A stretch of DNA of 64,000 bases, from contig NZ_KB908060.1 of NCBI RefSeq assembly GCF_000382325.1, positions 54,881-118,880 of the forward strand, in the 5' to 3' direction. Below the pieces are notes generated by a model, which worked only from the letters and a program-made list of their open reading frames with translations, was not told the origin of the DNA and searched no databases. This DNA comes from Woodsholea maritima DSM 17123 (GTDB lineage Bacteria; Pseudomonadota; Alphaproteobacteria; Caulobacterales; Maricaulaceae). The translations under genes were made by a program, and so were the position numbers. Positions 26,578 through 34,566 of the stretch are shown here, in pieces (position 1 is the first letter of the stretch; the number at the start of each line of letters is the position of its first letter).

Positions 26578-27768
26578 ATGACGCGCAAGCCCAAGGTTTT
26601 GTTCGTTGATGATGACCCGAATGTCTTGAATGCCATCAAGCGGGTCTTACGAAAGGACTTGGACTTGCGCACGGCCGATAAGGCCCATGCGGGCTTGGCC
26701 ATTCTGCGCACCGATCCGGATATTGATGTGGTGGTCACTGACCAGCGCATGCCGGAAATGGATGGGGCAAGCTTTTTAACCCATGCGGTACGGATTGCGC
26801 CGCAAACCATGCGGATCATGCTGACCGGTACCCATAATCTGGCCGTCGCCACGCAGGCGGTGAATGAAGGCCACGTCTTCAAATTCATCAATAAGCCCTC
26901 CAGCCCTAAAGAGATAATGGCGGCTATTGAAGAGGCTTATGCCGAGCGTGAACGCCTGGTCCATGAGCGTGATCTTTTGGAACAGACCGTCGCCGGGGCG
27001 GTGCGCGTGATGATGGATGTCCTGGCGATATCCAGTCCGGGCGCGTTTCGCCGGGCGCGCCGGGTACAGCGCTGGGCCGAGGAGCTGGGCGCGCGGCTTG
27101 ATCTGTCCGCCCAATCCAATCTCTCCATGGCCTCGATCCTGTGGGGGCTGGGCGAGATGACCTTACCCAGTGAGATCATCAAAAAGCGCAATCAGGGCGA
27201 GGCGCTAACTCCGCTCGAACAGGATCTGGTCGCACAAAGCGCCCAAACCGCCCATGATCTGGTCGCCAACATCCCGCACATTTTCGACGTGGCAAAGATC
27301 ATTCTCTATTCACGCAAGCATTATGATGGTTCAGGCTATCCCAAAGACGATGTGGCAGGGGGCAATATCCCGGAGCTTTCGCGCCTGTTGCACATCCTGC
27401 TTTATGCGGTGGATCACTCCGAAGGGGGTGGGCGTCATGTCGGCTTATTGGCGCTGTTACCCAAAGAGGATGAGCCCCATTATTTTGACCCGGCCTTGCT
27501 GGCGCGGGTGCGCGCGGCTTTGCGCGCGGCCGATTATGGCGCGCAGGCCAAGGTGTGGATTGAGCGCGAGGTGCCATTGTCGCGCCTGCTTCATGGCGAT
27601 CGACTGGCCAGGGATTGTCATACCCGTGATGGGCGCTTGCTGCTGGCCGCGGGCAATGAAATCACCCAACCCATGTTGGAGAAAATGCGCCAGGTTCATA
27701 AGCTCGCCGGTATTGAAGAGCCCATCCACATCCTGCGTGAAGAGCTCACCAATGCCAAAGTCACCTGA
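26578..27768 (+). CDS. Response regulator with degenerate HD-GYP-like domain
   Basis: A 396-residue protein: REC domain with Asp55 (VVVTDQRMPEMDG), then an HD-GYP-like domain. The GYP loop is kept in HYDGSGYPKDDVAGGNIPE, but the metal ligands are not: the HD pair that begins the domain is replaced by WGLGEM, the next conserved His lies in VAQSAQ, and the HHE triad before DGSGYP reads SRK. Cyclic-di-GMP hydrolysis is therefore unlikely and a scaffold role like that of HDOD proteins is more plausible. Its stop TGA shares the palindrome TGATCA (27766-27771) with the stop of the convergent gene, so there is no gap between them. Confidence 0.88.
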   Translation: MTRKPKVLFVDDDPNVLNAIKRVLRKDLDLRTADKAHAGLAILRTDPDIDVVVTDQRMPEMDGASFLTHAVRIAPQTMRIMLTGTHNLAVATQAVNEGHVFKFINKPSSPKEIMAAIEEAYAERERLVHERDLLEQTVAGAVRVMMDVLAISSPGAFRRARRVQRWAEELGARLDLSAQSNLSMASILWGLGEMTLPSEIIKKRNQGEALTPLEQDLVAQSAQTAHDLVANIPHIFDVAKIILYSRKHYDGSGYPKDDVAGGNIPELSRLLHILLYAVDHSEGGGRHVGLLALLPKEDEPHYFDPALLARVRAALRAADYGAQAKVWIEREVPLSRLLHGDRLARDCHTRDGRLLLAAGNEITQPMLEKMRQVHKLAGIEEPIHILREELTNAKVT

Positions 27769-28578
27769 TCACCAGCGCCGCTCATAAACCAAGCCGACAG
27801 AGTGTTCGTCCTCTTCCCAGTTTTGCTGTGGGGAGAGGGCAAAGGCCGTTTCCTCATACATGTAAGACAGGCTAAGGCTGCTCGAGTCGGAAAACCGCCA
27901 GGCCGCGCCGGCTTGAGTGCGTCCCACGGTGGCGAAATGCTCATAGCTGAGCCCGTTTGTGAGTGAGAAGTCAGCGCCTTCATTGAGGAAAAGCGCTTGG
28001 CGTTCCCCACCCACGAAGAGGGACCAATGGGGGAAGGATTTTTCCTTATCCAGCCGGGTGATTAATTCCAGTTGGCCCGAGGTCGTAACTTCAGATACAT
28101 CCGCGCTGAAGCCAATTCCGGAGCGCGCATCGAAGCTTAAATCGGTAAACTCATCCAAAGACGTGTTGATGAGCGGGAGGACATAATCAATCTGGACGCT
28201 GGCAAGTGAAGCAAAAGCGCGGGTGTCGAGCGGGTTTTGCCCAGTGGAGATATCTTGCCGGACCTCAAGATAGCCCGGACCTGGAGCTTCGAAATGGCGC
28301 GCATCATAATGATAACGCGCGCTCGTTTGAGTAGAGGCCTGACGCACGGCGAGAATGGCCTGCGCGCTGCGTGCAGCCTCAGGGCTCAAGCGCTGGCGAG
28401 CTTCTTGATAAAGCGGTGCGCGAATAGCTGAATTTGCATCCCAATCACTGCGGATGAGATGTGTAAGACTTTGCGAAGCATGTGATTCGGCATCAGAGAC
28501 TTCTGAAAACCCCAATACCAAGCCGGATAGCGCGACAATACTGGCTAGCCCCAGCTCAATACAACGATTTCGTTGCAT
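27769..28578 (-). CDS. Secreted protein, probable small outer membrane barrel
   Basis: A 269-residue protein of no family I recognise. It begins with a signal-peptide-like stretch (LGLASIVALSGLVLGFSEVS). The second half is built of alternating strands with aromatic ends (SGQLELITRLDKEK, WSLFVGGERQALFL, AAWRFSDSSSLSLSYMYEET) and ends HSVGLVYERRW, which suggests a short beta barrel ending in an aromatic residue. It abuts the REC-HD gene convergently with zero gap. Confidence 0.6.
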   Translation of the reverse strand: MQRNRCIELGLASIVALSGLVLGFSEVSDAESHASQSLTHLIRSDWDANSAIRAPLYQEARQRLSPEAARSAQAILAVRQASTQTSARYHYDARHFEAPGPGYLEVRQDISTGQNPLDTRAFASLASVQIDYVLPLINTSLDEFTDLSFDARSGIGFSADVSEVTTSGQLELITRLDKEKSFPHWSLFVGGERQALFLNEGADFSLTNGLSYEHFATVGRTQAGAAWRFSDSSSLSLSYMYEETAFALSPQQNWEEDEHSVGLVYERRW

Positions 28579-28683
28579 GGCCCACTCCTATACTGTCCCC
28601 CAACAGCACTTAACCACGACGCACTGAGTCTGACCAGCTCAATCTTAGCGTGAATGGTTAATCGCTAAAATGCTGATCTCAAT

Positions 28684-28713
28684 GAATAAGTTCAGCTTAA
28701 TCCTGACTTATTC
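28684..28713. terminator. Imperfect hairpin between two minus-strand genes
   Basis: GAATAAGTTCAG and CTGACTTATTC pair over 11 bp with one bulged base around a CTTAATC loop. It lies about 70 bp after the M20 peptidase stop and about 105 bp before the next start on the minus strand. It could be a terminator of the peptidase gene or an operator for the barrel gene. No T run follows. Confidence 0.4.
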
Positions 28714-28780
28714 TAGGCGTTATCAACAGTTTTAGGGTGTGAGCCAAAGCACGAATATAGGATTTCGTGCAAGGAAAGTT

Positions 28781-30244
28781 TTATTCCGGCGCTTGGGTGA
28801 AGTCACGAACCAGACCGCTGAAGAAGGCGATCATACGGCCATAATTATCTTCGCTGATCCGTTCATTGACACCATGCATCCGCGCCGCATCGTCTTCAGA
28901 AATCACGACCGGTTGGAAGCGGTAGATATTGGGTGACAGGCCTTGATAGGCTCGCGCATCGGTGCCGCCGATGACCAGGGTCGGGGCCATGGAAATCGGG
29001 GTTTCATAAAGCCCGCTGACATGGGTTTTCAGCCGTTCAAACACGGGGGAGTTGATATCGCTGGGCGTGGGCGCGCCATTGGGGATGTCGGCCCAGCTGA
29101 CACTGATCCCTTCGATATCTGCCAGGGCTGTTTCAACCAGGCTCAAAACGCCTTCAGGGGTGTCGCGTGGATGCAAGCGTACATTGACCAGGGCTTCGGC
29201 ATATTGCGCCAGGGCATTGGCCTTGGGGGAGCCTTCCAGCATGGTCGGGGCCAAGGTCGTGGACAGCAGAGCCCGACCCGTCGCGCCAGACATCAGCTGG
29301 CCCTTCACCATGGGGCCAAACAGCCACAGATTGTTGATCGCGAGGCCTGAAAGCCCTTCAAAGTCATCGGCAATGGCGCCCAGCGTGCTGCGGGTCAAGG
29401 GATCCAGATCGGTTTTGAACTTTACCTCTTCCAGGGCCAGCAGGGCGCGGGCCAATTGTCCGGGCGCGGTTTGGAAGGGCGGGCGCGAAGAATGACCCGA
29501 TTGACCTTCAGCCACGATCCGTAAAGTGCCAAAGCCCTTTTCCCCCACGCCAATCATCGCGGCGGGCTTTTCGGTGAGGGACAAGGGATCGAGCACCATC
29601 AAGCCTTCATCCAGGATGAAGAGGGGGTGGATGTGATGCGCGCTGAGATGGGACGCGATTTGGCGCGCGCCTTCACCGCCGACTTCCTCATCATCGCCCA
29701 GACCGATCAAGATTGTGCGCTCAGGCTGATAGCCTGAAGCTGCCAGCGTATTCAGTGCCTCCATCACCGCCATCAAATGGCCCTTCATATCCAAGGTGCC
29801 GCGCCCCCAGATATAGCCGTCCGCGCGTGTTCCAGCGAAGGGGGGATGGGTCCATTCGCTTTCACTCGCCGCCTCAATGGGAACGACATCCTGGTGAGCG
29901 ATCAGGAGGATCGGCTCTAGGCTTGGAGTGCTGCCCGGCCAGGTATAAAGCCAGGCCGAATGATTAAAGCGTTCGCGCGTCGTTACGCGGTGAAGATCGG
30001 GAAAGCTGGCCTCCAAGAAGGCTTGGAAGGTCGTAAAGCTCTGCCAGTCAATCCGGCTTTGATCATCATAGGTGATGGTTTCAATCTGGATGGCTTGGCT
30101 CAGACGCGCCAGGGCCGCCTCATCGGCGGGCTGGATATAAGCGCCGGGTGAGGTTTGGGCAAAGCTGAAGCTTTGCAGGCCAAGGGCGCACAGCCCCGCC
30201 AACACCCCTATGGATAAAGGCTTTGAGTAGCGATGATCACGCAT
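28781..30244 (-). CDS. Secreted M20-family metallopeptidase (carboxypeptidase-like)
   Basis: A 487-residue zinc peptidase. An N-terminal signal peptide (SIGVLAGLCALGLQSFSFAQ) sends it to the periplasm or outside. M20 motifs are intact: AHQDVVPIE (first metal His and Asp), WGRGTLDMKG (bridging Asp), GDDEEVGGEG (general base and metal Glu), ILDEG and a C-terminal MHGVNERIS His. A dimerisation domain starts near KGFGTLRIVAEGQSGHSSRP. The length and motif set fit carboxypeptidase S/PM20D-like members. The frame extends six codons to a GTG, but GGGGAGACAATC just before the ATG at 30244 is the ribosome binding site. Confidence 0.93.
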   Translation of the reverse strand: MRDHRYSKPLSIGVLAGLCALGLQSFSFAQTSPGAYIQPADEAALARLSQAIQIETITYDDQSRIDWQSFTTFQAFLEASFPDLHRVTTRERFNHSAWLYTWPGSTPSLEPILLIAHQDVVPIEAASESEWTHPPFAGTRADGYIWGRGTLDMKGHLMAVMEALNTLAASGYQPERTILIGLGDDEEVGGEGARQIASHLSAHHIHPLFILDEGLMVLDPLSLTEKPAAMIGVGEKGFGTLRIVAEGQSGHSSRPPFQTAPGQLARALLALEEVKFKTDLDPLTRSTLGAIADDFEGLSGLAINNLWLFGPMVKGQLMSGATGRALLSTTLAPTMLEGSPKANALAQYAEALVNVRLHPRDTPEGVLSLVETALADIEGISVSWADIPNGAPTPSDINSPVFERLKTHVSGLYETPISMAPTLVIGGTDARAYQGLSPNIYRFQPVVISEDDAARMHGVNERISEDNYGRMIAFFSGLVRDFTQAPE

Positions 30245-30327
30245 GATTGTCTCCCCAGGCACCGCGAACGGGCGCTTATTTTTGGTTTGACGTTAGCGTA
30301 AGCGCATTTTGATCAAGAGCAAGGGGG

Positions 30328-30654
30328 CTAGGCGCTGAAGGCTCTTGAAATTTGGGTCCATAGGATAATCAAAACCCCGCCCTGAAACCAGAGGGCAAAG
30401 GCGATTTGCGTGGCCCCAAATATCCCGGCCAGGATCAGCGCCAAGGTGCGGGTCACCGTTTTGGTCCGGGCCTGAAAGCGTTCGCGCGGCGTGGCATAGG
30501 GTGAGCGTAGAATATCCAGGATGTCATCAAAGCCGCCGCGCATCAGCTGGGCATTGATGTAAAAGACCAAGAATATCCAGACCCATTGCATGATCCGGAT
30601 CCAGATCTGCATCGTTGGGCCGCGCAACAGGTCGCTATATTGAAACTCGGTCAA
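30328..30654 (-). CDS. Small membrane protein, two transmembrane segments
   Basis: A 108-residue protein of unknown function with two hydrophobic segments (IWIRIMQWVWIFLVFYINAQ and TLALILAGIFGATQIAFALW) linked by a basic cytoplasmic-type loop (SPYATPRERFQARTKTVTRT). The frame opens with TTG at 30654 preceded by CAGGGTGAT; an ATG at 30612 has no ribosome binding site. It is in the same direction as its neighbours but with gaps of over 80 bp on both sides. Confidence 0.55.
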   Translation of the reverse strand: MTEFQYSDLLRGPTMQIWIRIMQWVWIFLVFYINAQLMRGGFDDILDILRSPYATPRERFQARTKTVTRTLALILAGIFGATQIAFALWFQGGVLIILWTQISRAFSA

Positions 30655-30773
30655 ATCACCCTGATCCCCGTGGCGCTGTGTGTTCGATTATGATCCATGA
30701 ACAGCGCTTATAGGGCGCGTAGCATCGCAAGCGTGTAGAGGGCAAGCGGTTTCAACGCGCCATAGGATGGAAT

Positions 30774-31469
30774 TTAACCCAAGGGGTTGGCGCGTCTGAC
30801 ATAGCGTATGGATTGGTTTCTCGCTTCGAAGGCACATCCCGCCCAGCGTCCATTCATATCATACCAGAGATCGAGCGTGAGCGTGCTTTGAAGGCGAAAA
30901 TGATGGGCTTGGATCATTTGGCCGTCTGCTTCGATCTGTGCCTGACCCAGATAGGTGATCTCAGTCTCCATGGGCGTACCATGCTCGGTATTGATCATGG
31001 ATTGCAGATCCACGGGATAGCCATGCCAATGCGATGAGGGCAGGAAAGGGGCCCTATAGACTTCGGAGACGGGCTCGCCTTCAGGGGTCTTGCCGGTGAC
31101 GCTCAAGCCCTCAGGCGTGAGGTGGGCTTCAAGGGTGTAGGCCTCCCCGTCTTTGAGGGTTCGGTTGGAAAGCTCAATCAAGCGCCCATCACTCCAGCGC
31201 TCAGTGGATTGATGCTGATAGCGAAACACGGTTATGGGGCCGATCCCAGCGCGCAGATCAATGTCAATCTGACTGATGAGATCTTGGCCATCGCGTGAAA
31301 ATGCGATGCGATGGGTGCCAAAATGGGTGTCCTCGCCGCGATAGACATCAAAGATGATGGTCTCACCCGAGACCGGCTCGGGGCTGATGTCGGGGGTATT
31401 GGCATAGGCGGGGCTGAGATGAAGGAGGGCGGCTAAAATGATGCTATGGGTCAGTGTCTTAAATGGCAT
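30774..31469 (-). CDS. Periplasmic protein, DUF6134-like
   Basis: A 231-residue protein with a signal peptide (LTHSIILAALLHLSPAYA). The mature protein is mostly beta strands: FDVYRGEDTHFGTHRIAFSR, then FLPSSHWHGYPVDL and LTLDLWYDMNGRWAGCAFE near the end. This pattern matches a family of exported proteins (DUF6134) of unknown function, possibly lipid- or polymer-related. A good ribosome binding site (AAGGGACA) precedes the ATG. Confidence 0.65.
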   Translation of the reverse strand: MPFKTLTHSIILAALLHLSPAYANTPDISPEPVSGETIIFDVYRGEDTHFGTHRIAFSRDGQDLISQIDIDLRAGIGPITVFRYQHQSTERWSDGRLIELSNRTLKDGEAYTLEAHLTPEGLSVTGKTPEGEPVSEVYRAPFLPSSHWHGYPVDLQSMINTEHGTPMETEITYLGQAQIEADGQMIQAHHFRLQSTLTLDLWYDMNGRWAGCAFEARNQSIRYVRRANPLG

Positions 31470-31558
31470 GGCCTGTCCCTTGTGTCATATCGCGAGCGTC
31501 ACCGTAATTGAGGCTCATTACACATTTAGGGCGATCTTCACTCAGGTCAAATTCACGC

Positions 31559-32545
31559 TTAGAGCAGGCGCGGCTTTGGGCGTTCTCCGCGCACCAGCAA
31601 TGTTTCGACGTGGGCAAAGTCAGAGGGTTGCACGAAATCACGTCGGAAGAAGGGATATTGTGCGCTATCAAATATGCTGCGCAGCCAATCGAGGGCTTTA
31701 CGAACCCGGGTGACGCGGCGCTGATCGGGGTGATAAACCAGCCAGACCGTCAGCGCGATATGCAGGTCGAGATCGAGATAGACCAAATTATCCGCCAATG
31801 TCGCCGTATAGGTCGGCAGCATCGCCATGATGGAGCCCGAGCGCAGGGCTTCAAACAGAACCGCGCTATTGTCCGTGAGCACCGAAGGCTTCATCATTTG
31901 CTTGATGGCTTGGGCTTCCTGAGGCCATTTTTCCTGATTGTCGCGATAGGAGATCAAATCACCCAGGCGGTGATTAAGCACATCGGCCAAGCCCTCAGGC
32001 GCGCCATAAGTGTCGATATAGCTCTTCGCGGTGAAGGGCACATAATGCAAAGTGGCCAAGTCATGAGCAACATATTGCATGCGCTTGGTTTTATTCATTT
32101 GCAAAATAATATCGGCGTCCGTTTCGGGTATCGGATTGGCTTCGGATTGGGTTAGGATCTCCAGCTTGATCAGCGGATTGGCCTCAACGAATTGCCAAAG
32201 GTGACGCGCGAGCCAAAGACTGGCGATGCCATCGGGGGCCAGAATGCGCACCCGCCCGGCTTCGGCCTTGTCGGCTTGACTGGCCACGCGCTCAATATCA
32301 TCCGCGGTCGATTGCATGGTCTGGACAAGCGCCCAGACCCGTTCACCCACATCGGTCAGCTCAATGCCATCCGCGCCGCGCGTCACCAGACGTGCCCCAA
32401 TTCGGCTTTCTAACGCCTCCAAACGACGCGAGACTGTGGGCTGGACGATATTCAACTTTCGCGCAGCCTTACCCATGGAGCCCGCACTCACTAAGGCGTG
32501 GAAAACCCGCAAATCATCCCAGTCAAAAAGCAAGTTTCGCAACAC
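31559..32545 (-). CDS. LysR-family transcriptional regulator
   Basis: A 328-residue LysR protein. The winged helix is at the N-terminus (FDWDDLRVFHALVSAGSMGK then AARKLNIVQPTVSRRLEALE) followed by the effector-binding domain (EAGRVRILAPDGIASLWLAR). Translation starts at GTG 32545 with GAGG five bases before it. It is divergent from the GNAT-like operon at 32658, and the 112-bp shared region contains two CTCAGTGAG palindromes that may be its operators, so it could regulate that operon and itself. Confidence 0.92.
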   Translation of the reverse strand: MLRNLLFDWDDLRVFHALVSAGSMGKAARKLNIVQPTVSRRLEALESRIGARLVTRGADGIELTDVGERVWALVQTMQSTADDIERVASQADKAEAGRVRILAPDGIASLWLARHLWQFVEANPLIKLEILTQSEANPIPETDADIILQMNKTKRMQYVAHDLATLHYVPFTAKSYIDTYGAPEGLADVLNHRLGDLISYRDNQEKWPQEAQAIKQMMKPSVLTDNSAVLFEALRSGSIMAMLPTYTATLADNLVYLDLDLHIALTVWLVYHPDQRRVTRVRKALDWLRSIFDSAQYPFFRRDFVQPSDFAHVETLLVRGERPKPRLL

Positions 32546-32554
32546 AATAACCTC

Positions 32555-32614
32555 GCTCAGTGAGCATAAAAAATTCGCATGGGCATCATTCGAACTTCAT
32601 AGCCCCTCAGTGAG
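32555..32614. promoter_or_regulatory. Two copies of a CTCAGTGAG palindrome in a divergent promoter region
   Basis: GCTCAGTGAGC at 32555-32565 and CTCAGTGAG at 32606-32614 are odd palindromes centred 50 bp apart, about five helical turns. Their place between a LysR gene and a divergent operon makes regulator binding plausible. Confidence 0.45.
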
Positions 32615-32625
32615 CCAATTTAACC

Positions 32626-32640
32626 TTAAGAGTGCGTTAA
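32626..32640. promoter_or_regulatory. CtrA-type box (TTAA-N7-TTAA)
   Basis: TTAAGAGTGCGTTAA, followed by CC, is a perfect match to the CtrA recognition pattern TTAA-N7-TTAA. It lies 18 bp upstream of the TTG start at 32658. A GANTC sequence (GAGTC, 32649-32653), the CcrM methylation target, overlaps the ribosome binding site just after it. CtrA and CcrM are the alphaproteobacterial cell-cycle regulators; a link to this operon is inferred from sequence alone. Confidence 0.55.
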
Positions 32641-32657
32641 CCTTTAAGGAGTCGAAA

Positions 32658-33281
32658 TTGGGCTATCAAAAAGAAAGATTTGGCATAGAGGATGGTGATG
32701 CAGATCGCAATTGTAAATTGCGCTCTATATTCGCCAATGGCGGGTTTTATTCCACGAATGATCTTTCTGACATTCAAGCCGGTCTCGATATTGGTGATGA
32801 TACGCTGGGTGGTGGTTTGGTCAGTGCCAAGATTGTTCAGGCCTGTGAAGACCGCACCCAGCGCTGTTTTTATGTGCGTAAAGCGCAGGACGGGACCATC
32901 GAAGGCTTCATTGCGCTGTTATATTTGAATGCGCAGGGGTTTGAAGCCTTGATGACAGGGCGTCTACGCCCCGGTGCGCCCGATCTCAACCATTTGACCC
33001 AAGAGGGCGAGGCCGCGCGTGCGCTGTATGTGTGGTGCCTGGCCGCGCGCACCGAAGCCTCTAAGCGCGCCTTGGTTAAAGCTGTGACGTTGGCGCGGCG
33101 TAAGGCCTTCAATCATATCCCGATTTTTGCGCGCCCTGTCAGCCGCGAGGGGCGGATGATGACCGCGGCTTTGGATGCGCCCAATGGGCCAGCGTCCTGG
33201 TTGGGCTGGATTCCACAAACGCAAGATAATGAAGTTTTAGGCAATTTAGGGGGCGAAAATGGACGGATCGCAGCCGAGTGA
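32658..33281 (+). CDS. GNAT-like protein, first gene of a three-gene operon
   Basis: A 207-residue protein starting at TTG 32658, chosen because AAGGAG lies six bases before it; the frame is open far upstream into the LysR gene, but that part has no ribosome binding site. It has features of a GNAT/acyltransferase fold: a strand series CFYVRKAQDG...IEGFIALLYLNAQGFEALM, then ARALYVWCLAARTEASKRAL followed by a helix rich in Arg. No exact family is recognised. Its last 23 bp overlap the next gene, so the two products are probably made together and may form a pair. Confidence 0.65.
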   Translation: MGYQKERFGIEDGDADRNCKLRSIFANGGFYSTNDLSDIQAGLDIGDDTLGGGLVSAKIVQACEDRTQRCFYVRKAQDGTIEGFIALLYLNAQGFEALMTGRLRPGAPDLNHLTQEGEAARALYVWCLAARTEASKRALVKAVTLARRKAFNHIPIFARPVSREGRMMTAALDAPNGPASWLGWIPQTQDNEVLGNLGGENGRIAAE

Positions 33282-33960
33282 TTTCTTTAAAATTCCTGAG
33301 GAGGATGACGGCGTTGTTATCCGTGTTGCGCGCACCTTAGATGATTTACAAAAAGTCATGATGATCCGCGCGCTGGTCTATATGGCCGAGCAGGATTGTC
33401 CGTATGAAGAAGAGTATGATGGCAATGATTTTTGCGGGGCAACGCATTTGATTGCTGAGCTGTATGGGGAGCCTGTTGGAACCCTTCGCATTCGCTGGTT
33501 TGCGGGGTTTGCTAAGTTAGAGCGGGTGACGATGTTGCCGCGTGAACGCTCGGGTCGGATTACGCGCAAAATGATCAAATATGGCTATGAAGTCATACGC
33601 CGTAAGGGATATCAACGTGTTTTAGGGCATATCCAGGAGCATTTGAAAGCCTATTGGAAACGCTTTGGCTTGCATCATCGTGAACATCGCGCCCCCTTTG
33701 TCTTCTCGGATAGAGCTTATCTTGAGGTTGAGGGACGCTTCGATTTACATCCAAAAGCTTTGACAATGGACACAGATGCGTTGATCTTAGATCGACCTGA
33801 AGGTGAGTGGGATAAGCCCGGACCTTTGGATCGCTCTGTGAACCGTGGCAGTATTGAGCGCAGCGTTCAAGCCGCCAGCGGGCGCAAAAGCGGGCACAAG
33901 ACCCGTCAGGGAGAGGATAAGCAAAGTGATGTTCAACATTCCGATCTTGTTGTGCGTTGA
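33259..33960 (+). CDS. GNAT-family N-acyltransferase
   Basis: A 233-residue protein. Residues 20-160 are a GNAT domain: VIRVARTLDDLQKVMMIRAL, then LIAELYGEPVGTLRIRWFAG (central strands), KLERVTMLPRERSGRITRKM (acyl-CoA pyrophosphate-binding region) and YEVIRRKGYQRVLGHI. The last 40 residues are charged and probably disordered (SGRKSGHKTRQGEDKQSDVQ). The acyl donor and acceptor are unknown. The ATG at 33259 follows TTAGGGGGCGAAA and lies inside the end of the upstream gene. Confidence 0.85.
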   Translation: MDGSQPSDFFKIPEEDDGVVIRVARTLDDLQKVMMIRALVYMAEQDCPYEEEYDGNDFCGATHLIAELYGEPVGTLRIRWFAGFAKLERVTMLPRERSGRITRKMIKYGYEVIRRKGYQRVLGHIQEHLKAYWKRFGLHHREHRAPFVFSDRAYLEVEGRFDLHPKALTMDTDALILDRPEGEWDKPGPLDRSVNRGSIERSVQAASGRKSGHKTRQGEDKQSDVQHSDLVVR

Positions 33961-34492
33961 TCTGCAAAAGGAATTTATCACCCCGCATCGCCCTTGGGCC
34001 GATCCGCGCGGTGAGGCGATTGCTGAAACCTGCCGACAGGTGATTGCAGCGGCGCGGGCCCATGACTGGTTTGTGGTTCACACCCAATTGCACCGCGGCG
34101 GTCCGTTGATCGATGGCGAGGGTTTGCCCCAAGCCATTAAAGGCTGTGAACCGCGCCCGGGTGAAGTGGTGCTGAAGCGTGCGGGCATTTCTGCTTATGC
34201 GCACCCTGATTTAGAGGGTGTGTTAGAGGGCGGCGGGCCGGATGGGGCCGTGATGATCGGCTTTAGCGGTCCGATGAGCTTGACCACCACACTTTATGAT
34301 GCGGTTGACCGGGGTCATAAAGTAAGCCTGCTTCGAGAGGCGTGTGGCTCTACTGAGGTTGGTGAGTGGGATGCCGATCACACCCGCGAATTGTGCTTGG
34401 CCACAGCCCAAAAACTTAACCGCTTGGTCTCTCAGGCTGATTTTGCGGGCCAGTTGGGTGAAGTTCAAAGCTCTGTAAGTCGGCGCGCTTAA
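33929..34492 (+). CDS. Isochorismatase-fold protein without the catalytic cysteine
   Basis: A 187-residue member of the isochorismatase/cysteine-hydrolase superfamily. Asp11 (LLCVDLQKEF) and Lys84 (VVLKRAGISAY) of the catalytic triad are present, but the position of the nucleophilic Cys, normally in a G-x-x-T-x-x-C-V segment, reads GFSGPMSLTTT with Ser117. Nicotinamidase-type hydrolysis is therefore doubtful; true isochorismatases also lack this Cys, so vinyl-ether hydrolysis or another role remains open. The ATG at 33929 lies in the end of the GNAT gene, making a three-gene operon. Confidence 0.82.
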   Translation: MFNIPILLCVDLQKEFITPHRPWADPRGEAIAETCRQVIAAARAHDWFVVHTQLHRGGPLIDGEGLPQAIKGCEPRPGEVVLKRAGISAYAHPDLEGVLEGGGPDGAVMIGFSGPMSLTTTLYDAVDRGHKVSLLREACGSTEVGEWDADHTRELCLATAQKLNRLVSQADFAGQLGEVQSSVSRRA

Positions 34493-34566
34493 CTGCGCCG
34501 GGCTTCGCACTAGGCGTGGCCTGAATTTCGTGCTCTTCTTCTTTTAATGATAAGAGGGGAGTGCAG

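Noticed and set aside
28720-28728. TTATCAACA resembling a DnaA box
   Set aside because: A single copy with one mismatch to TTATCCACA, with no cluster, no AT-rich unwinding region and no dnaA, hemE or parAB genes nearby.
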